64,000 nucleotides of DNA, from contig JAILXU010000003.1 in NCBI GenBank assembly GCA_045430275.1, positions 62,001 to 126,000 on the forward strand, written 5' to 3'. Under the pieces are notes generated by a model. It was given only the letters and a program-made list of their open reading frames with translations. It was not told the DNA's origin and did no database searches. Positions 8,422 through 18,483 of the stretch are shown here, one piece after another. The first letter of the stretch is position 1. Each line of letters begins with the position of its first letter. Both the position numbers and the translations under genes were made by a program. This stretch comes from Oceanobacter sp045430275 (GTDB taxonomy: Bacteria > Pseudomonadota > Gammaproteobacteria > Pseudomonadales > Oceanobacteraceae).

Positions 8422-10508
8422 GCCAGAGTTTCCAGCAAAATGCTCTGGGACTTGATCACGTCCTCACCCTCAGCAGGCTGGCAACGCACGTAAGAACCGT
8501 CCGCTTGCAGCACCCACGCCTGACTGTTGTCCTGCATGTACGCCTGCAATTCCTTGATCATTCGATCCTTGAGGCGATTGGTCTCGACCGGGAACGCTGT
8601 TTCAACGCGATTCAGCAAGTTACGCTCCATTAGGTCCGCACTACCGGCGTAAATCTCATCCTTGCCGTTGTTGTGGAAATGATAAACACGAGTGTGTTCC
8701 AGAAAACGACCAATGATCGAACGCACTTCGATGTTCTCCGATACGCCTGGAATGCCCGGCTTCAGACAACACATGCCGCGAATAATCAGCTCAATCCGAA
8801 CCCCCGACTGAGACGCACGATACAACGCCCGAATCAGTTTCGGCTCGGTCAGTCCATTGGCCTTCATGCGAATCAGCGCAGGTTTGCCCGCTTCGGCATT
8901 GGCACGTTCACGGTCGATCATTGAGATCAGATTCTTGTGCAGGGTAAACGGCGCGTGGAACAGCTTGCGTACTTTCTGAGCAGCGCCCATGCCCGTGAGC
9001 TGCTGGAACACGGTGTGAACGTCTTCACCGATGCTGTCATTACAGGTCAGAAAACTGTAGTCGGTGTAGGCTCGGGCGTTACCTGCGTGATAGTTGCCCG
9101 TTCCCAGATGCACATAACGCTTGAAGCGGTTCTCTTCCTTGCGCACGATCAGCATCATCTTGGCGTGGGTCTTGTAACCCACCACACCGTACACCACCAC
9201 CGCACCGGCTTCTTGCAGGCGATTGGCCAGATAGAGGTTTTCCTCTTCATCAAAGCGGGCGCGCAGTTCGATCACTACCGTGACTTCCTTGCCATTACGG
9301 GCGGCATCCACCAACGCATTGACGATTTCCGACTTGGCACCGGTACGATACAAGGTTTGCTTGATGGCTTTGACCAACGGATCTTTGGCCGCTTCCCGCA
9401 ACAAATCCACTACTGGGGTGAAAGATTCATAAGGATGCAGCAGCAAGGTGTCCTTTTCACGAATGCTTTCGAAGATGCTCTTCTTGAACTTGATGTTCTT
9501 TGGCAACCCCGGCGTAAAGCGCTTGTATTGCAAATCCGGGCGCGAAATCTGACCAATCACTTCCATCAGCCGAGCCAGATTGACCGGGCCATCCACTTTA
9601 TAAAGATCCGTCTCTTTCAGATTGAACTGTTTGAGTAAAAATCTGACCAGCTCATCCGGGCAGTTATCCGCTACTTCCAGGCGCATCTCGTCACCGAAGT
9701 TACGGGAGTGCAGCTCATCCTCCAGTGCGGACGCCAGATCACGTGTGGTGTCTTCGTCGATTTCCAGATCGGCATTACGCGTGACCCGGAACTGGTAGCA
9801 GCCCTTGACCTTCATGCCAGGAAACAGCTCATCGGCGTATTCGTGGATCATCGAAGACAGGAAAATAAAGTTATCACCGCCATCCGTCAGTTCATCAGGA
9901 ATACGAATGATTCGGGGCAAGGAACGCGGTGCAGGAATAATCGCCATCCCGGTTTCACGACCAAATGCATCTTTGCCTTCCAGCGCCACAATAAAGTTCA
10001 GGCTCTTGTTCACCAGACGCGGGAACGGGTGCGACGGATCAAGCCCCAGCGGGCTGACCAGCGGCAGGATGCTTTCCCCATAGTAATCGCGCACCCAGTC
10101 ACGCTGGGCTTCGGTCAGGTCACGACGGCGCAGAAAATGAATGTTTTCTTGCGCCAGCGCGGGCAGCAGGGTCTCATTCAGAATGCGATACTGACGCTCA
10201 ACGGTCTCGCTGCACAAGGCATGAATAGCGTCCAGAACCTGCTGCGGGTGCATACCATCTGCCCCGGCTTCTTCGCGGGCGAAGGTCAGTTGTTGGGTCA
10301 GGTTGGCCACCCGAACTTCATAGAATTCATCCAGGTTTTTACTGAAAATACACAGGAAGAACAGTCGATCCAGCAGCGGATGACTGTCATCCAGTGCCTG
10401 CTCCAGCACCCGGATATTGAACTGAACATGGCTCAGTTCGCGGTTAATGTACAAATCGGTGTTGTACAGGTCGATGCTGCTGGCATCGGTTGATTTTTCA
10501 GCGCTCAT
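8406..10508 (-). CDS. ppk1: Polyphosphate kinase 1
   Basis: PPK1 reversibly polymerises the gamma-phosphate of ATP into polyphosphate. The 700-residue protein shows the N-domain start LYINRELSHVQFNIRVLEQA, the head domain, and two phospholipase-D-like C-terminal domains. The catalytic region has KTHAKMMLIVR with the histidine that is autophosphorylated in the family, YVHLGTGNYHAGNARAYTD, and HNNGKDEIYAGSADLMERNL. ATG 10508 follows GAGGAAG; a GTG one codon upstream is the alternative. The gap to hemB is only 10 nt, so hemB-ppk1 are probably cotranscribed. Confidence 0.96.
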   Translation of the reverse strand: MSAEKSTDASSIDLYNTDLYINRELSHVQFNIRVLEQALDDSHPLLDRLFFLCIFSKNLDEFYEVRVANLTQQLTFAREEAGADGMHPQQVLDAIHALCSETVERQYRILNETLLPALAQENIHFLRRRDLTEAQRDWVRDYYGESILPLVSPLGLDPSHPFPRLVNKSLNFIVALEGKDAFGRETGMAIIPAPRSLPRIIRIPDELTDGGDNFIFLSSMIHEYADELFPGMKVKGCYQFRVTRNADLEIDEDTTRDLASALEDELHSRNFGDEMRLEVADNCPDELVRFLLKQFNLKETDLYKVDGPVNLARLMEVIGQISRPDLQYKRFTPGLPKNIKFKKSIFESIREKDTLLLHPYESFTPVVDLLREAAKDPLVKAIKQTLYRTGAKSEIVNALVDAARNGKEVTVVIELRARFDEEENLYLANRLQEAGAVVVYGVVGYKTHAKMMLIVRKEENRFKRYVHLGTGNYHAGNARAYTDYSFLTCNDSIGEDVHTVFQQLTGMGAAQKVRKLFHAPFTLHKNLISMIDRERANAEAGKPALIRMKANGLTEPKLIRALYRASQSGVRIELIIRGMCCLKPGIPGVSENIEVRSIIGRFLEHTRVYHFHNNGKDEIYAGSADLMERNLLNRVETAFPVETNRLKDRMIKELQAYMQDNSQAWVLQADGSYVRCQPAEGEDVIKSQSILLETLATPAS

Positions 10509-10518
10509 CACGTCTTCC

Positions 10519-11529
10519 TCAGGCGTTGATCCACTCGGCGTATTGTTTGGCGTAGTACGTCAGAATGCCATCGGCACCGGCACGCTTGATGGACAGCAGA
10601 GACTCGGCCATGACGGCTTCATCGTCCAGCCAGCCATTGGCGGCGGCGGCCTTGTGCATGGCGTACTCACCACTGACCTGATACACGAAAGTCGGGGCCT
10701 GAAACTCATCCTTGATACGGCGCACGATATCCAGATACGGCATGCCCGGTTTGATCATCACCATGTCCGCACCCTCCGCCAGATCGAGTCCAACTTCGTG
10801 CAGCGCTTCGTTGCTGTTGGCCGGGTCCATCTGATAGGTCTTTTTATCGGCCTTGCCCAGATTTCCCGCCGAACCAACGGCATCGCGGAACGGGCCATAG
10901 TAGGCCGACGCAAACTTGGCCGAATACGCCATGATGCGAGTGTTCACAAACAACTCATCTTCCAGCGCCGCACGAATATCACCGATACGGCCATCCATCA
11001 TGTCCGATGGAGCCACTACATCCGCTCCTGCTTCCGCGTGTGACAATGCCTGCTTGACCAGCGTGTCCACCGTACGATCGTTCAGCACATAGCCTGTCTG
11101 ATCGATGATGCCGTCCTGACCATGGGTCGTGAACGGATCAAGCGCCACATCCGTGATGACGCCCATGTCAGGCACCGCATCCTTGATCGCTCGCACAGCA
11201 CGCTGAGCCAGTCCATTGGGATTAAAGGCTTCTTCCGCCAGCTCCGATTTGGCACTGTCCGGTGTCACCGGAAACAACGCCACCGCCGGAATCCCCAGCT
11301 TGGCCAGATGTCGAACCTCAGCCACCAGCAGATCAACCGACAGGCGCTCAATGCCCGGCATGGAGACAATCGCCTCACGCTCCTGGTGTCCTTCCAGCAC
11401 AAACATCGGATAAATCAGGCTGTCCACCGTCAGCGTGGTTTCGCGCATTAATCGCCGCGAAAAGTCATCCCGGCGCATACGACGCAAACGGGTTTCGGGG
11501 AACATGCGCTGGGCATCGGTGAAAGCCAT
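10519..11529 (-). CDS. hemB: Delta-aminolevulinic acid dehydratase (porphobilinogen synthase)
   Basis: HemB condenses two 5-aminolevulinate molecules into porphobilinogen for haem synthesis. The 336-residue protein has the Schiff-base lysines in AYSAKFASAYYGPFRDA and VMIKPGMPYLDIV. The metal-site segment reads VALDPFTTHGQDG rather than the cysteine-rich zinc type, so this is a magnesium-dependent form as in Pseudomonas. ATG 11529 is preceded by CAGGAG. It is followed at 10 nt by ppk1, a neighbour pair also seen in pseudomonads. Confidence 0.96.
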   Translation of the reverse strand: MAFTDAQRMFPETRLRRMRRDDFSRRLMRETTLTVDSLIYPMFVLEGHQEREAIVSMPGIERLSVDLLVAEVRHLAKLGIPAVALFPVTPDSAKSELAEEAFNPNGLAQRAVRAIKDAVPDMGVITDVALDPFTTHGQDGIIDQTGYVLNDRTVDTLVKQALSHAEAGADVVAPSDMMDGRIGDIRAALEDELFVNTRIMAYSAKFASAYYGPFRDAVGSAGNLGKADKKTYQMDPANSNEALHEVGLDLAEGADMVMIKPGMPYLDIVRRIKDEFQAPTFVYQVSGEYAMHKAAAANGWLDDEAVMAESLLSIKRAGADGILTYYAKQYAEWINA

Positions 11530-11730
11530 AATCAATCTCCTGAAGCGGTGCCAGCCCTGCCAACACAACGTGTGCGACAGAGATGGTAAACGGGTGTTTT
11601 TTCAGTGGCGAATTGTATCTTGCTTTCGTGTCAGGCGAGCCACGATATATCAAAAAAATGACGGTTTCCGGTCGTTCAGCCACCGTCAATTCAGCTTCGC
11701 TGCCGGAAGCATGGCACTGTGGCTGTACTA

Positions 11731-14505
11731 CTACTGGTACTTTTCTTCCAGCCGCTCCACCACATCATTGGCAACCCGCAGACTTTCCAGCAAATCCAGC
11801 AGGTTGTAATCCAGATTGACATTCAGATGCGTGGCCTGACCGTCGAAGAAATCCGGGTTGGCTCCCTGAAACTGCAGCGCCAGATTCAACGCACCGTCGG
11901 CGGCGTAGGTGATGGCCGAATTCAGTTCGGTGTAATGAAAATTTTCCAACGCCTGCATCGCCAGCCCAACGGTAGGATCAGCTTGTTTAAGCGAGGCGCT
12001 GGTGTCGGTGTTGTAACGCAGAATGCCACCCGGTGGACGAGCAAACAGGTTACCACCCGGCACCGTTGGGCCTTCCGCCGTCAGAACAATCGGCAGCACC
12101 CCATCCAGAACGCCGGTTGCCTCAATCCCGGCGTTGGGTTCCAGCGCCGCCAGTTCATCCAGTTGCACCCGGTACAGTTCAACACCAAAGGCATTGATGG
12201 CCTTGCGACTGTCGTAACGAGCGGCAGGCACCTGAATCTGACCGCCCAGCACATCCATATGAATCTCGTACAGGTTCAGCTCATACCAGTCGGGTGTCAG
12301 GCGCAAACGCGAACGCGCCAGCAAATTGCTCAGCTCCACACCGCTGTTCAGGCTTTCGCCTGCTACCTGGGCATCCACAACCCACTCTTGCACAGACTTT
12401 GCCGTCCCAATCGCAGCCTCCTGAGTTTGCATCGACAGCATCAAAGACCAGTGATCGGCGGCGATGGTATTGTCATAAATCAGGCTGATGTCATCACCGC
12501 GTAGCATCACATCCGGCTCAATACGACCCTCTTCCAGTGCCCAGTCCACCCAGCCCTGGCCCGATACCTGACCGCCCAGCAACTGCACCGATATCAGGGT
12601 CGACAGTTCCGCCAGCCCCATATTGCTCCAGTTCAGACGCGCCTGTTGCAAGTGCCACTGCAAGGCTCCGACGCCGGTTTCTATCTGATGCTGTACAAAA
12701 CCGCGCAAGCTCAGTTGCTGTTGTGCAGCTTCCAGCGACAGGCGAGCGTTTATATCCAGAGTGGTCAAATCCAGCTCGACCTGAGCTTGCAACTGCGTAT
12801 CCGGCAGCGGCCATTGCCCGGCTTCCGACGGCAACAGCGCCAGCTTCAGATCACAATCCACCCGTACCAGCCCAGGTACGCAGCGGACATCCGACGAGTC
12901 CAGATTCAAACGCATCTCATCGTGGGTCAGTGACAACGGTTTCAGGGTCAATCGAACCGGATCAGCTTGTAGCAAATGGCCAGAAGCGGTGGATTCCCAC
13001 GTGACCGACAAGCCCTTGCCCCAGCGCCCTCGCATATCGGTGGATTTCCAGCCGCTCATAACCGGCAAGCGAGTATGCAGGGAGAACCCCGGCGACGAGA
13101 TGTGCGCAGAGTCCAGTGTCGCATCCAGCATCAGCTTGCCTCGGGTGGTCAGTTTTACCCGATCTTTGGGCGTGTCTGCGGCAGCGATGGGCACATGTGC
13201 ATCCATAGCCAACTGAACCGGGCCAGCCAGTGTCAGGGCTTGTGGTACAAGCAGATTGTGCAAGGCCAGCTCTGGCCGGATCGACAGACTGATGTTTTCC
13301 ACACCACTCACACGAACCGGAATATCACCGCCCAACTCACAGGCCGACAGAGCAGCCCGACAAGTCGCGTTTAATTTACCTGCTTTGATCGACACATGGC
13401 GACGAGGCACTTCTGTGCCAGATAGCTTGATCCCGCGTGCCTGCAGCGACCATAGCCAATCGGCTTCCGCTGTGACTTTTTGTACCTCCAGCAGCCACTC
13501 ACCAGCTTGCCATTGCCAGTCGGCATTCAGGGCTCCGGGGCGGGTTTCAACCTTCAGTTGCGCATTCAGTACCAGATCATCCGGGATACGCAGCGTCGGC
13601 GGCAAACTGGCCTCTGCAGTCAGAGTGATTTGGGTGGGCAATGCAGGCAGGTCGCGCAACATCGGAAAACGCGGCTGTAGCTGGTCGGCTTGCCATTGCT
13701 GGCGTAACGCCACCTGGGTATGTCCGTCATCCTGACGTTTCAGGGTCGCGAACGCCTGCATCAGCAACTGTTCACCGTCCGCCAGTTGCACAATCCAGTC
13801 ACCCAGATTGTCGTATTGATCGAGTTGCAGCGTCAGTTGCCAGGGATGTCCGACATCTGCCAGCTCAATATCGCCGTTCAGTTGCCAATGCTGCGGTACC
13901 AGCTCGGCACTCAGTCGCGCAGACACCTGCTCATGATGGATATTCAGCCGCTGAATCTGAACTTGCTCAATCGGCAGGGACAGCAGTTCTGGCAAGTCGG
14001 GAATATTCAGCTCACTGGATTGCAAATGCTGGCGCGCCGCCTCTCTGGCCTGACGGGCTGTCAGTACCGCGACTTGCTCACCGGATTGCTGCAACGTGAT
14101 GTCCAGCTGTTCCACCACCAAAGACTGGATCTTGCCCACGCCCAGTTGCTGTGGCGTGAACACCAGCGACAGGGATTGCAGGCGAATCTCGGTGCCATCG
14201 TCCAGCGTCAGGCGCGCTTGTTCGATGTCCAGTTGCTTCCAGTCCCAGTGACGAATCACGACCTCACCATCAAGACCGGCCAGCCAGGCCAGTGCGTCGG
14301 GTGTCCAGCGATTCAGGGTGGGTTTCAGAATTTGTGGCAGGAAGAACACCAGCAAAGACAGCAGCACCAGACTGATGCCACTGCCTGCCAGCAGATAACG
14401 CCACCAGCGGCGGCGGCGCGGTCGAGGTGCGGAGGCAACTTTAGCATGCCCGCTGTCAGCACCACCGCTATTGGAAGATTCAGGCATGGAACCGGACAGA
14501 CTCAT
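11731..14505 (-). CDS. YdbH-like intermembrane phospholipid transport protein (AsmA-like)
   Basis: This 924-residue protein has a basic cytoplasmic N-terminus (about 20-37, with RPRRRRWWR), one membrane helix (about 39-61), and a long periplasmic region rich in beta-strand-like segments. The C-terminal part (GGILRYNTD, then FHYTELNSAITYAADGALNLALQFQGANP and LNVNLDYNLLDLLESLRVANDV) looks like the YdbH domain. In E. coli, YdbH with TamB and YhdP moves phospholipids to the outer membrane and works with the small proteins YnbE and YdbL. No such partners follow it here. The family call rests on C-terminal pattern and length. It starts 14 nt past the rpiA stop, and a 201-nt gap to hemB shows no gene. 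Confidence 0.75.
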   Translation of the reverse strand: MSLSGSMPESSNSGGADSGHAKVASAPRPRRRRWWRYLLAGSGISLVLLSLLVFFLPQILKPTLNRWTPDALAWLAGLDGEVVIRHWDWKQLDIEQARLTLDDGTEIRLQSLSLVFTPQQLGVGKIQSLVVEQLDITLQQSGEQVAVLTARQAREAARQHLQSSELNIPDLPELLSLPIEQVQIQRLNIHHEQVSARLSAELVPQHWQLNGDIELADVGHPWQLTLQLDQYDNLGDWIVQLADGEQLLMQAFATLKRQDDGHTQVALRQQWQADQLQPRFPMLRDLPALPTQITLTAEASLPPTLRIPDDLVLNAQLKVETRPGALNADWQWQAGEWLLEVQKVTAEADWLWSLQARGIKLSGTEVPRRHVSIKAGKLNATCRAALSACELGGDIPVRVSGVENISLSIRPELALHNLLVPQALTLAGPVQLAMDAHVPIAAADTPKDRVKLTTRGKLMLDATLDSAHISSPGFSLHTRLPVMSGWKSTDMRGRWGKGLSVTWESTASGHLLQADPVRLTLKPLSLTHDEMRLNLDSSDVRCVPGLVRVDCDLKLALLPSEAGQWPLPDTQLQAQVELDLTTLDINARLSLEAAQQQLSLRGFVQHQIETGVGALQWHLQQARLNWSNMGLAELSTLISVQLLGGQVSGQGWVDWALEEGRIEPDVMLRGDDISLIYDNTIAADHWSLMLSMQTQEAAIGTAKSVQEWVVDAQVAGESLNSGVELSNLLARSRLRLTPDWYELNLYEIHMDVLGGQIQVPAARYDSRKAINAFGVELYRVQLDELAALEPNAGIEATGVLDGVLPIVLTAEGPTVPGGNLFARPPGGILRYNTDTSASLKQADPTVGLAMQALENFHYTELNSAITYAADGALNLALQFQGANPDFFDGQATHLNVNLDYNLLDLLESLRVANDVVERLEEKYQ

Positions 14506-14519
14506 GCCTGCGCCTCCGT

Positions 14520-15230
14520 TCAGTCAGCCTTGATGGTCTGAACACCGGCCTGAGTGCCGAGCAGCAAAACATTCGCCGGGCGCAAGGCAAACAGACCGTT
14601 GGTGATCACACCCGTAATCTGATTGATCTTGCCTTCCAGATCCGTTGCAGCCTGAGCAGCATCAATGCCGCTGCCGTTAATACGCATATTGTGGACGTCC
14701 AGAATATGGCCGCCATTATCCGTCACAACGCCCTGACGATAGACCGGATCACCGCCCAGCTTCACCAGCTCACGCGCCACATAAGAGCGTGCCATCGGAA
14801 TCACTTCCACTGGCAGCGGAAAGGTGCCCATACTATCGACCAGTTTGGTTTCATCGGCCACACAAATCAGGGTTTTGGCCACCGCTGCAACGATTTTTTC
14901 ACGCGTCAGCGCAGCGCCACCACCCTTGATCATTTCCAGTTGGTGATTGACCTCGTCAGCACCATCTATGTAGAAATCCAGCACCGGCACGCCATTCAGG
15001 TCGTACACCGGGATACCGTGTTGTTTCAGTCGCTCAGCCGAAGCTTCGGAGCTGGCCACCGCGCCATCAAAAAGGGCCTTATGTTTCGCCAGGGCATCAA
15101 TAAAACAGTTGGCGGTGGAGCCAGTGCCGACCCCGACAACGCTGTCCTCTTCCAAATGCGGCAGAATGTAATCGACAGCCGCCTGACCGACGGCCTGTTT
15201 GAGTTGATCCTGGTTCAGTTGTTCGCTCAT
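14520..15230 (-). CDS. rpiA: Ribose-5-phosphate isomerase A
   Basis: RpiA interconverts ribose 5-phosphate and ribulose 5-phosphate in the pentose phosphate pathway. The 236-residue protein has GVGTGSTANCFIDAL, SSEASAERLKQHGIPVYDLN, the catalytic-site region YIDGADEVNHQLEMIKGGGAALTREKIVA, and VTDNGGHILDVHNM. ATG 15230 is preceded by AAGAG; an ATG four codons upstream is less likely. It is divergent from ilvA, and a consensus -10 TATAAT lies on its strand at 15265-15260 without a clear -35. It probably shares a transcript with the YdbH-like gene. Confidence 0.96.
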   Translation of the reverse strand: MSEQLNQDQLKQAVGQAAVDYILPHLEEDSVVGVGTGSTANCFIDALAKHKALFDGAVASSEASAERLKQHGIPVYDLNGVPVLDFYIDGADEVNHQLEMIKGGGAALTREKIVAAVAKTLICVADETKLVDSMGTFPLPVEVIPMARSYVARELVKLGGDPVYRQGVVTDNGGHILDVHNMRINGSGIDAAQAATDLEGKINQITGVITNGLFALRPANVLLLGTQAGVQTIKAD

Positions 15231-15319
15231 GGTGCTCTTCATCCAGTGTGTTCGCCGCCATTATAGGCGCTGTTGCGTTACAATGCGCTGCTTGCATTCA
15301 GCCATTGGGAAACCGCTCC

Positions 15320-16849
15320 ATGCTTAACAAATACCTCAGGAAAATTTTGACCGCGCGGGTATATGACATCGCCATTGAGTCACCCCTGCACGTTGCTCCG
15401 TTCTTATCTGAGCGCCTGGGTAATCAGATTTGGATGAAGCGTGAAGATGAACAACCGGTGTACTCTTTCAAGATTCGCGGTGCCTATAACAAGGTAGTGC
15501 AGTTGTCGGATGCAGAAAAAGCCAAGGGCGTTGTCGCGGCTTCAGCAGGCAACCACGCTCAGGGGCTGGCTCTGGCGGCCAAGGAACTGGGCATCAAGGC
15601 GGTGATTGTGATGCCGCGCACCACCCCGGAAATCAAGGTGCGCTCAGTGCGTTCCCGTGGTGCTCGCGTGGTGCTGCACGGCGATGCGTTCGACGATGCC
15701 TTCGCCTACTCGCAAAAGCTGGTGGCAGAAAAAGGCATGACCTACATCCACCCGTACGACGATGAAGACGTTATCGCCGGACAAGGCACCATCGGTATGG
15801 AAGTCTTGCGACAACTGCACCGCGACCTCAAATCCAACCCAGACGCCATCTTTGTTCCCGTCGGTGGTGGCGGCCTGATCGCAGGCGTTGCAGCGTACGT
15901 CAAAGCACTGTACCCCGAGATCAAAATCATCGGCGTTGAAAGCACCGAATCCGCCTGTCTGGCCGCCGCGCTGGCAGCCAATGAACGCGTGGTACTGCCT
16001 CAGGTCGGCATTTTTGCCGACGGCGTGGCCGTTGCCCAAATCGGCAAACACACCTGGGAAGTCGCCAAAGAATGTGTTGATGAAGTCATCACCTGCACGC
16101 CTGACGAACTCTGCGCCGCCATCAAGGACACCTTCGACGACACCCGCGCCGTCTGCGAACCGGCTGGTGCCCTGGCCGTGGCCGGTGTGAAAAAATACGT
16201 CGAGCGCGAAGGCTGCCAAGGCAAGAATCTGGTCGCCATTCTGAGCGGAGCCAACGTCAATTTCGACCGCCTGCGCTACATATCAGAAGTGGCCGAAATC
16301 GGTGAAGGCCGTGAAGTGATTCTGGCCGCTACCATTCCAGAGCGTCCGGGCAGCTTCCAGAAGTTCTGCAGCCTGCTGGGCAAGCGCCCAATCACAGAAT
16401 TCAACTATCGCTTCGGCGATTCGGAACAGGCGCGTATTTATGTCGGCGTGAAAGTCGGCGCAGAGGCCGATGCCCGACAGGCGCTGGTGGATGAACTGCA
16501 CAGCCACGACTATCCGGTACTCGACATCACCGACGACGACGTGGCCAAATACCACATTCGTCATATGGTCGGCGGCCACGCACCGGGGAAAGTCACCACG
16601 GAACGCGTGTACCGGTTTGAATTCCCGGAGCGCCCAGGTGCCTTGCTGAAGTTCCTGAAAACTCTGGGCAAGCGCTTTAATATTTCGCTGTTCCACTATC
16701 GCAACCACGGTGCTGCCAATGGCCGGGTACTGATTGGCCTGGAAGTGCCGGACGAGCGCATTGCCGAACTTCAGGAGCAAATCGACAAGCTTGGTTACGG
16801 CTTCTGGGAAGAGACCGACAACCCGGCGTATCAGGCGTTTTTGAGATAG
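15320..16849 (+). CDS. ilvA: Threonine ammonia-lyase, biosynthetic (threonine deaminase)
   Basis: IlvA converts threonine to 2-oxobutanoate, the first committed step of isoleucine synthesis, using PLP. The 509-residue protein has the PLP lysine in YSFKIRGAYNK, SAGNHAQGLALAA, the glycine loop VPVGGGGLIAGVA, and two C-terminal ACT-like domains (from about 330 and 425) expected to bind isoleucine and valine. ATG 15320 gives the family N-terminus MLNKYLRKILTARVYDIA. Its last 19 nt overlap the convergent TPR gene, an unusual junction at the edge of an AT-rich segment. Confidence 0.96.
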   Translation: MLNKYLRKILTARVYDIAIESPLHVAPFLSERLGNQIWMKREDEQPVYSFKIRGAYNKVVQLSDAEKAKGVVAASAGNHAQGLALAAKELGIKAVIVMPRTTPEIKVRSVRSRGARVVLHGDAFDDAFAYSQKLVAEKGMTYIHPYDDEDVIAGQGTIGMEVLRQLHRDLKSNPDAIFVPVGGGGLIAGVAAYVKALYPEIKIIGVESTESACLAAALAANERVVLPQVGIFADGVAVAQIGKHTWEVAKECVDEVITCTPDELCAAIKDTFDDTRAVCEPAGALAVAGVKKYVEREGCQGKNLVAILSGANVNFDRLRYISEVAEIGEGREVILAATIPERPGSFQKFCSLLGKRPITEFNYRFGDSEQARIYVGVKVGAEADARQALVDELHSHDYPVLDITDDDVAKYHIRHMVGGHAPGKVTTERVYRFEFPERPGALLKFLKTLGKRFNISLFHYRNHGAANGRVLIGLEVPDERIAELQEQIDKLGYGFWEETDNPAYQAFLR

Positions 16850-18483
16850 TCAGGGTATTCAGACTCCAGGCGCTCCAGCTCTTGCTGGTAGCGCTCTGCG
16901 GCTTCTGAATTACCAAGCTCACGTTCAATAACGATCATATTGTTTAGCGAAGCCCTGAAATCACCCACTGTTTTTGGCGATGGCTCCAGCGATTGATATA
17001 GCTGTCTATCAAGCTGCAAACCTTCGCTGGTCAACTCTTTTGCTAACAAAAAATTACCCAGCGCCCGTTCTGTACCTCCAATTTGATTGAGAGAAACGGA
17101 TATATCTCGCAGTATTTCGGGTGAATCACCGATAATATCGCGGCACTGACGATGAATCTGCAAGCTATTTAGAAAATAAGATTTCGCTAATTCTAAATTA
17201 CCCATTTCATATTCAATAGAACCAATACGATTAATGGAAACAGATAAATCTCTCAGCTCCTTTGGTTTGGAGCCATGATTTTTAATCAACTCTCTACTAA
17301 TATCCAAACTTTCCTCAAACATCGACTTGGCAGCAGCCAGGTTTCCAAGTTTGTATTCTATTCCGCCATTCAGCTCCAAAGAAATTGATATATCTCTTTG
17401 TATTTCTGGTATTGTACCCAAACTCTTTTGACGTTCATAATCAAGCCTCAGGCTTTCCTGAAATGCCGATTTTGCTCCGGATAAATTACCCAACCATTGT
17501 TCGACATCACCCAGCTTACCAAGAGCAAGCGAAACATCTCTTATTGAGCCCAAAGAACTCTCTGAGTCGGCTTGCAGTTTTCGAGCAATAGATAACCCCT
17601 CCTTGAAAGCATCTTTAGCGATATCCAGCTCACCTAACATCTGCTCAATATCACCAATCAGAGTAAATACCACTAAAAAGTCCCTGAGCATTTGTGGGTT
17701 TTCTGGATAATCCTCTTTCATACGATGGAGTTTTTTTAACGCAGATGTGACTAATACAAGCGCTTCACGTAGATTTCCAATTTCTATTAAATACTTCGCT
17801 AACTCCGATTGCTTTATGGCCAGATTACGATGGTTGATATAGGTGTTTTTTTTATCAAACCTGGCTTGGGATTTAGCCAATGCTTGCCTGGCTTGTGTAA
17901 TAGCATCCTCCAATGCAGCCGAGGGTATAGACAGCTCCGGTTGAAGAGGTTCTTGTTTCAAACTTGAATCCGGTGATAAAAAATCTGCCACAGGCAAATC
18001 AATCACTTGTTGGCGCACGCTCCATAAGTCCGGAGCCACTTCGACAATGCGTGGGCCAAAGCTCCGGGGAAGCTGGATAAAGATGGGGCTATCAATGCGG
18101 TTCTCCAGTTGGCTACGACGCTTGTTCAATAACGATAGTGTTCTTTCTCGTGCTTGATGCCATGGGCCATTGGAATCCTGAATACCATCCAATGCCGATA
18201 AATCCAGCCAGATTGGATATCCCTTGATATGTTCACTATGAAAGATCTGTTGTGCGGTATCTGCAGCAGCACCTTCGGCTGTCTGAGGCTTAATATAGCG
18301 CATGGGCTGAACATGGCAGTGCATATAGTCATTCAGTCGCTGGCGAAGCTCGATAACAGCGCGGGTGTCATCAACCATCACCCAGAACAGCGCAAACCCA
18401 TCCTGCCATTCCATCAGCAGTTTCAGCTCTTTCCAGATGGACTCAAAAACATCCGTTTGGGGTTTTGAGCTGGATTCAGACAT
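16831..18483 (-). CDS. TPR-repeat protein, partner of a P-loop ATPase; function unknown
   Basis: The 550-residue protein has two parts. Residues 1-170 form a globular domain with IWLDLSALDG and PIFIQLPRSFGPRIVEVAPDLWSVRQQV; from memory, similar stretches occur before TPRs in bacterial STAND-related proteins. Residues about 222-545 hold long TPR repeats of roughly 50 residues around the theme LRDISVSLNQIGG-E--LGN--LAK. Such arrays bind proteins. No catalytic motif is evident. The start overlaps the ATPase gene by 8 nt, so the two are translationally coupled and likely act together. The stop overlaps ilvA by 19 nt. The coding sequence is much richer in AT than its neighbours, suggesting acquisition by transfer. 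A conflict or signalling role is inference. Confidence 0.85.
   Translation of the reverse strand: MSESSSKPQTDVFESIWKELKLLMEWQDGFALFWVMVDDTRAVIELRQRLNDYMHCHVQPMRYIKPQTAEGAAADTAQQIFHSEHIKGYPIWLDLSALDGIQDSNGPWHQARERTLSLLNKRRSQLENRIDSPIFIQLPRSFGPRIVEVAPDLWSVRQQVIDLPVADFLSPDSSLKQEPLQPELSIPSAALEDAITQARQALAKSQARFDKKNTYINHRNLAIKQSELAKYLIEIGNLREALVLVTSALKKLHRMKEDYPENPQMLRDFLVVFTLIGDIEQMLGELDIAKDAFKEGLSIARKLQADSESSLGSIRDVSLALGKLGDVEQWLGNLSGAKSAFQESLRLDYERQKSLGTIPEIQRDISISLELNGGIEYKLGNLAAAKSMFEESLDISRELIKNHGSKPKELRDLSVSINRIGSIEYEMGNLELAKSYFLNSLQIHRQCRDIIGDSPEILRDISVSLNQIGGTERALGNFLLAKELTSEGLQLDRQLYQSLEPSPKTVGDFRASLNNMIVIERELGNSEAAERYQQELERLESEYPDYLKNA

Noticed and set aside
9708..10493. A 261-residue plus-strand frame opposite ppk1
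   Set aside because: It overlaps the strongly supported ppk1 coding sequence in reverse and has no family features.
11719..12504. A 261-residue open frame on the plus strand opposite the YdbH-like gene
   Set aside because: It is the reverse shadow of a real gene: no ribosome site, no recognisable domain, and it lacks the composition of a real protein.
17000..18000. Repeated sequence that might suggest a CRISPR or tandem array
   Set aside because: The similarity is at the protein level, in TPR units of about 50 residues. DNA units are diverged and there are no spacers.
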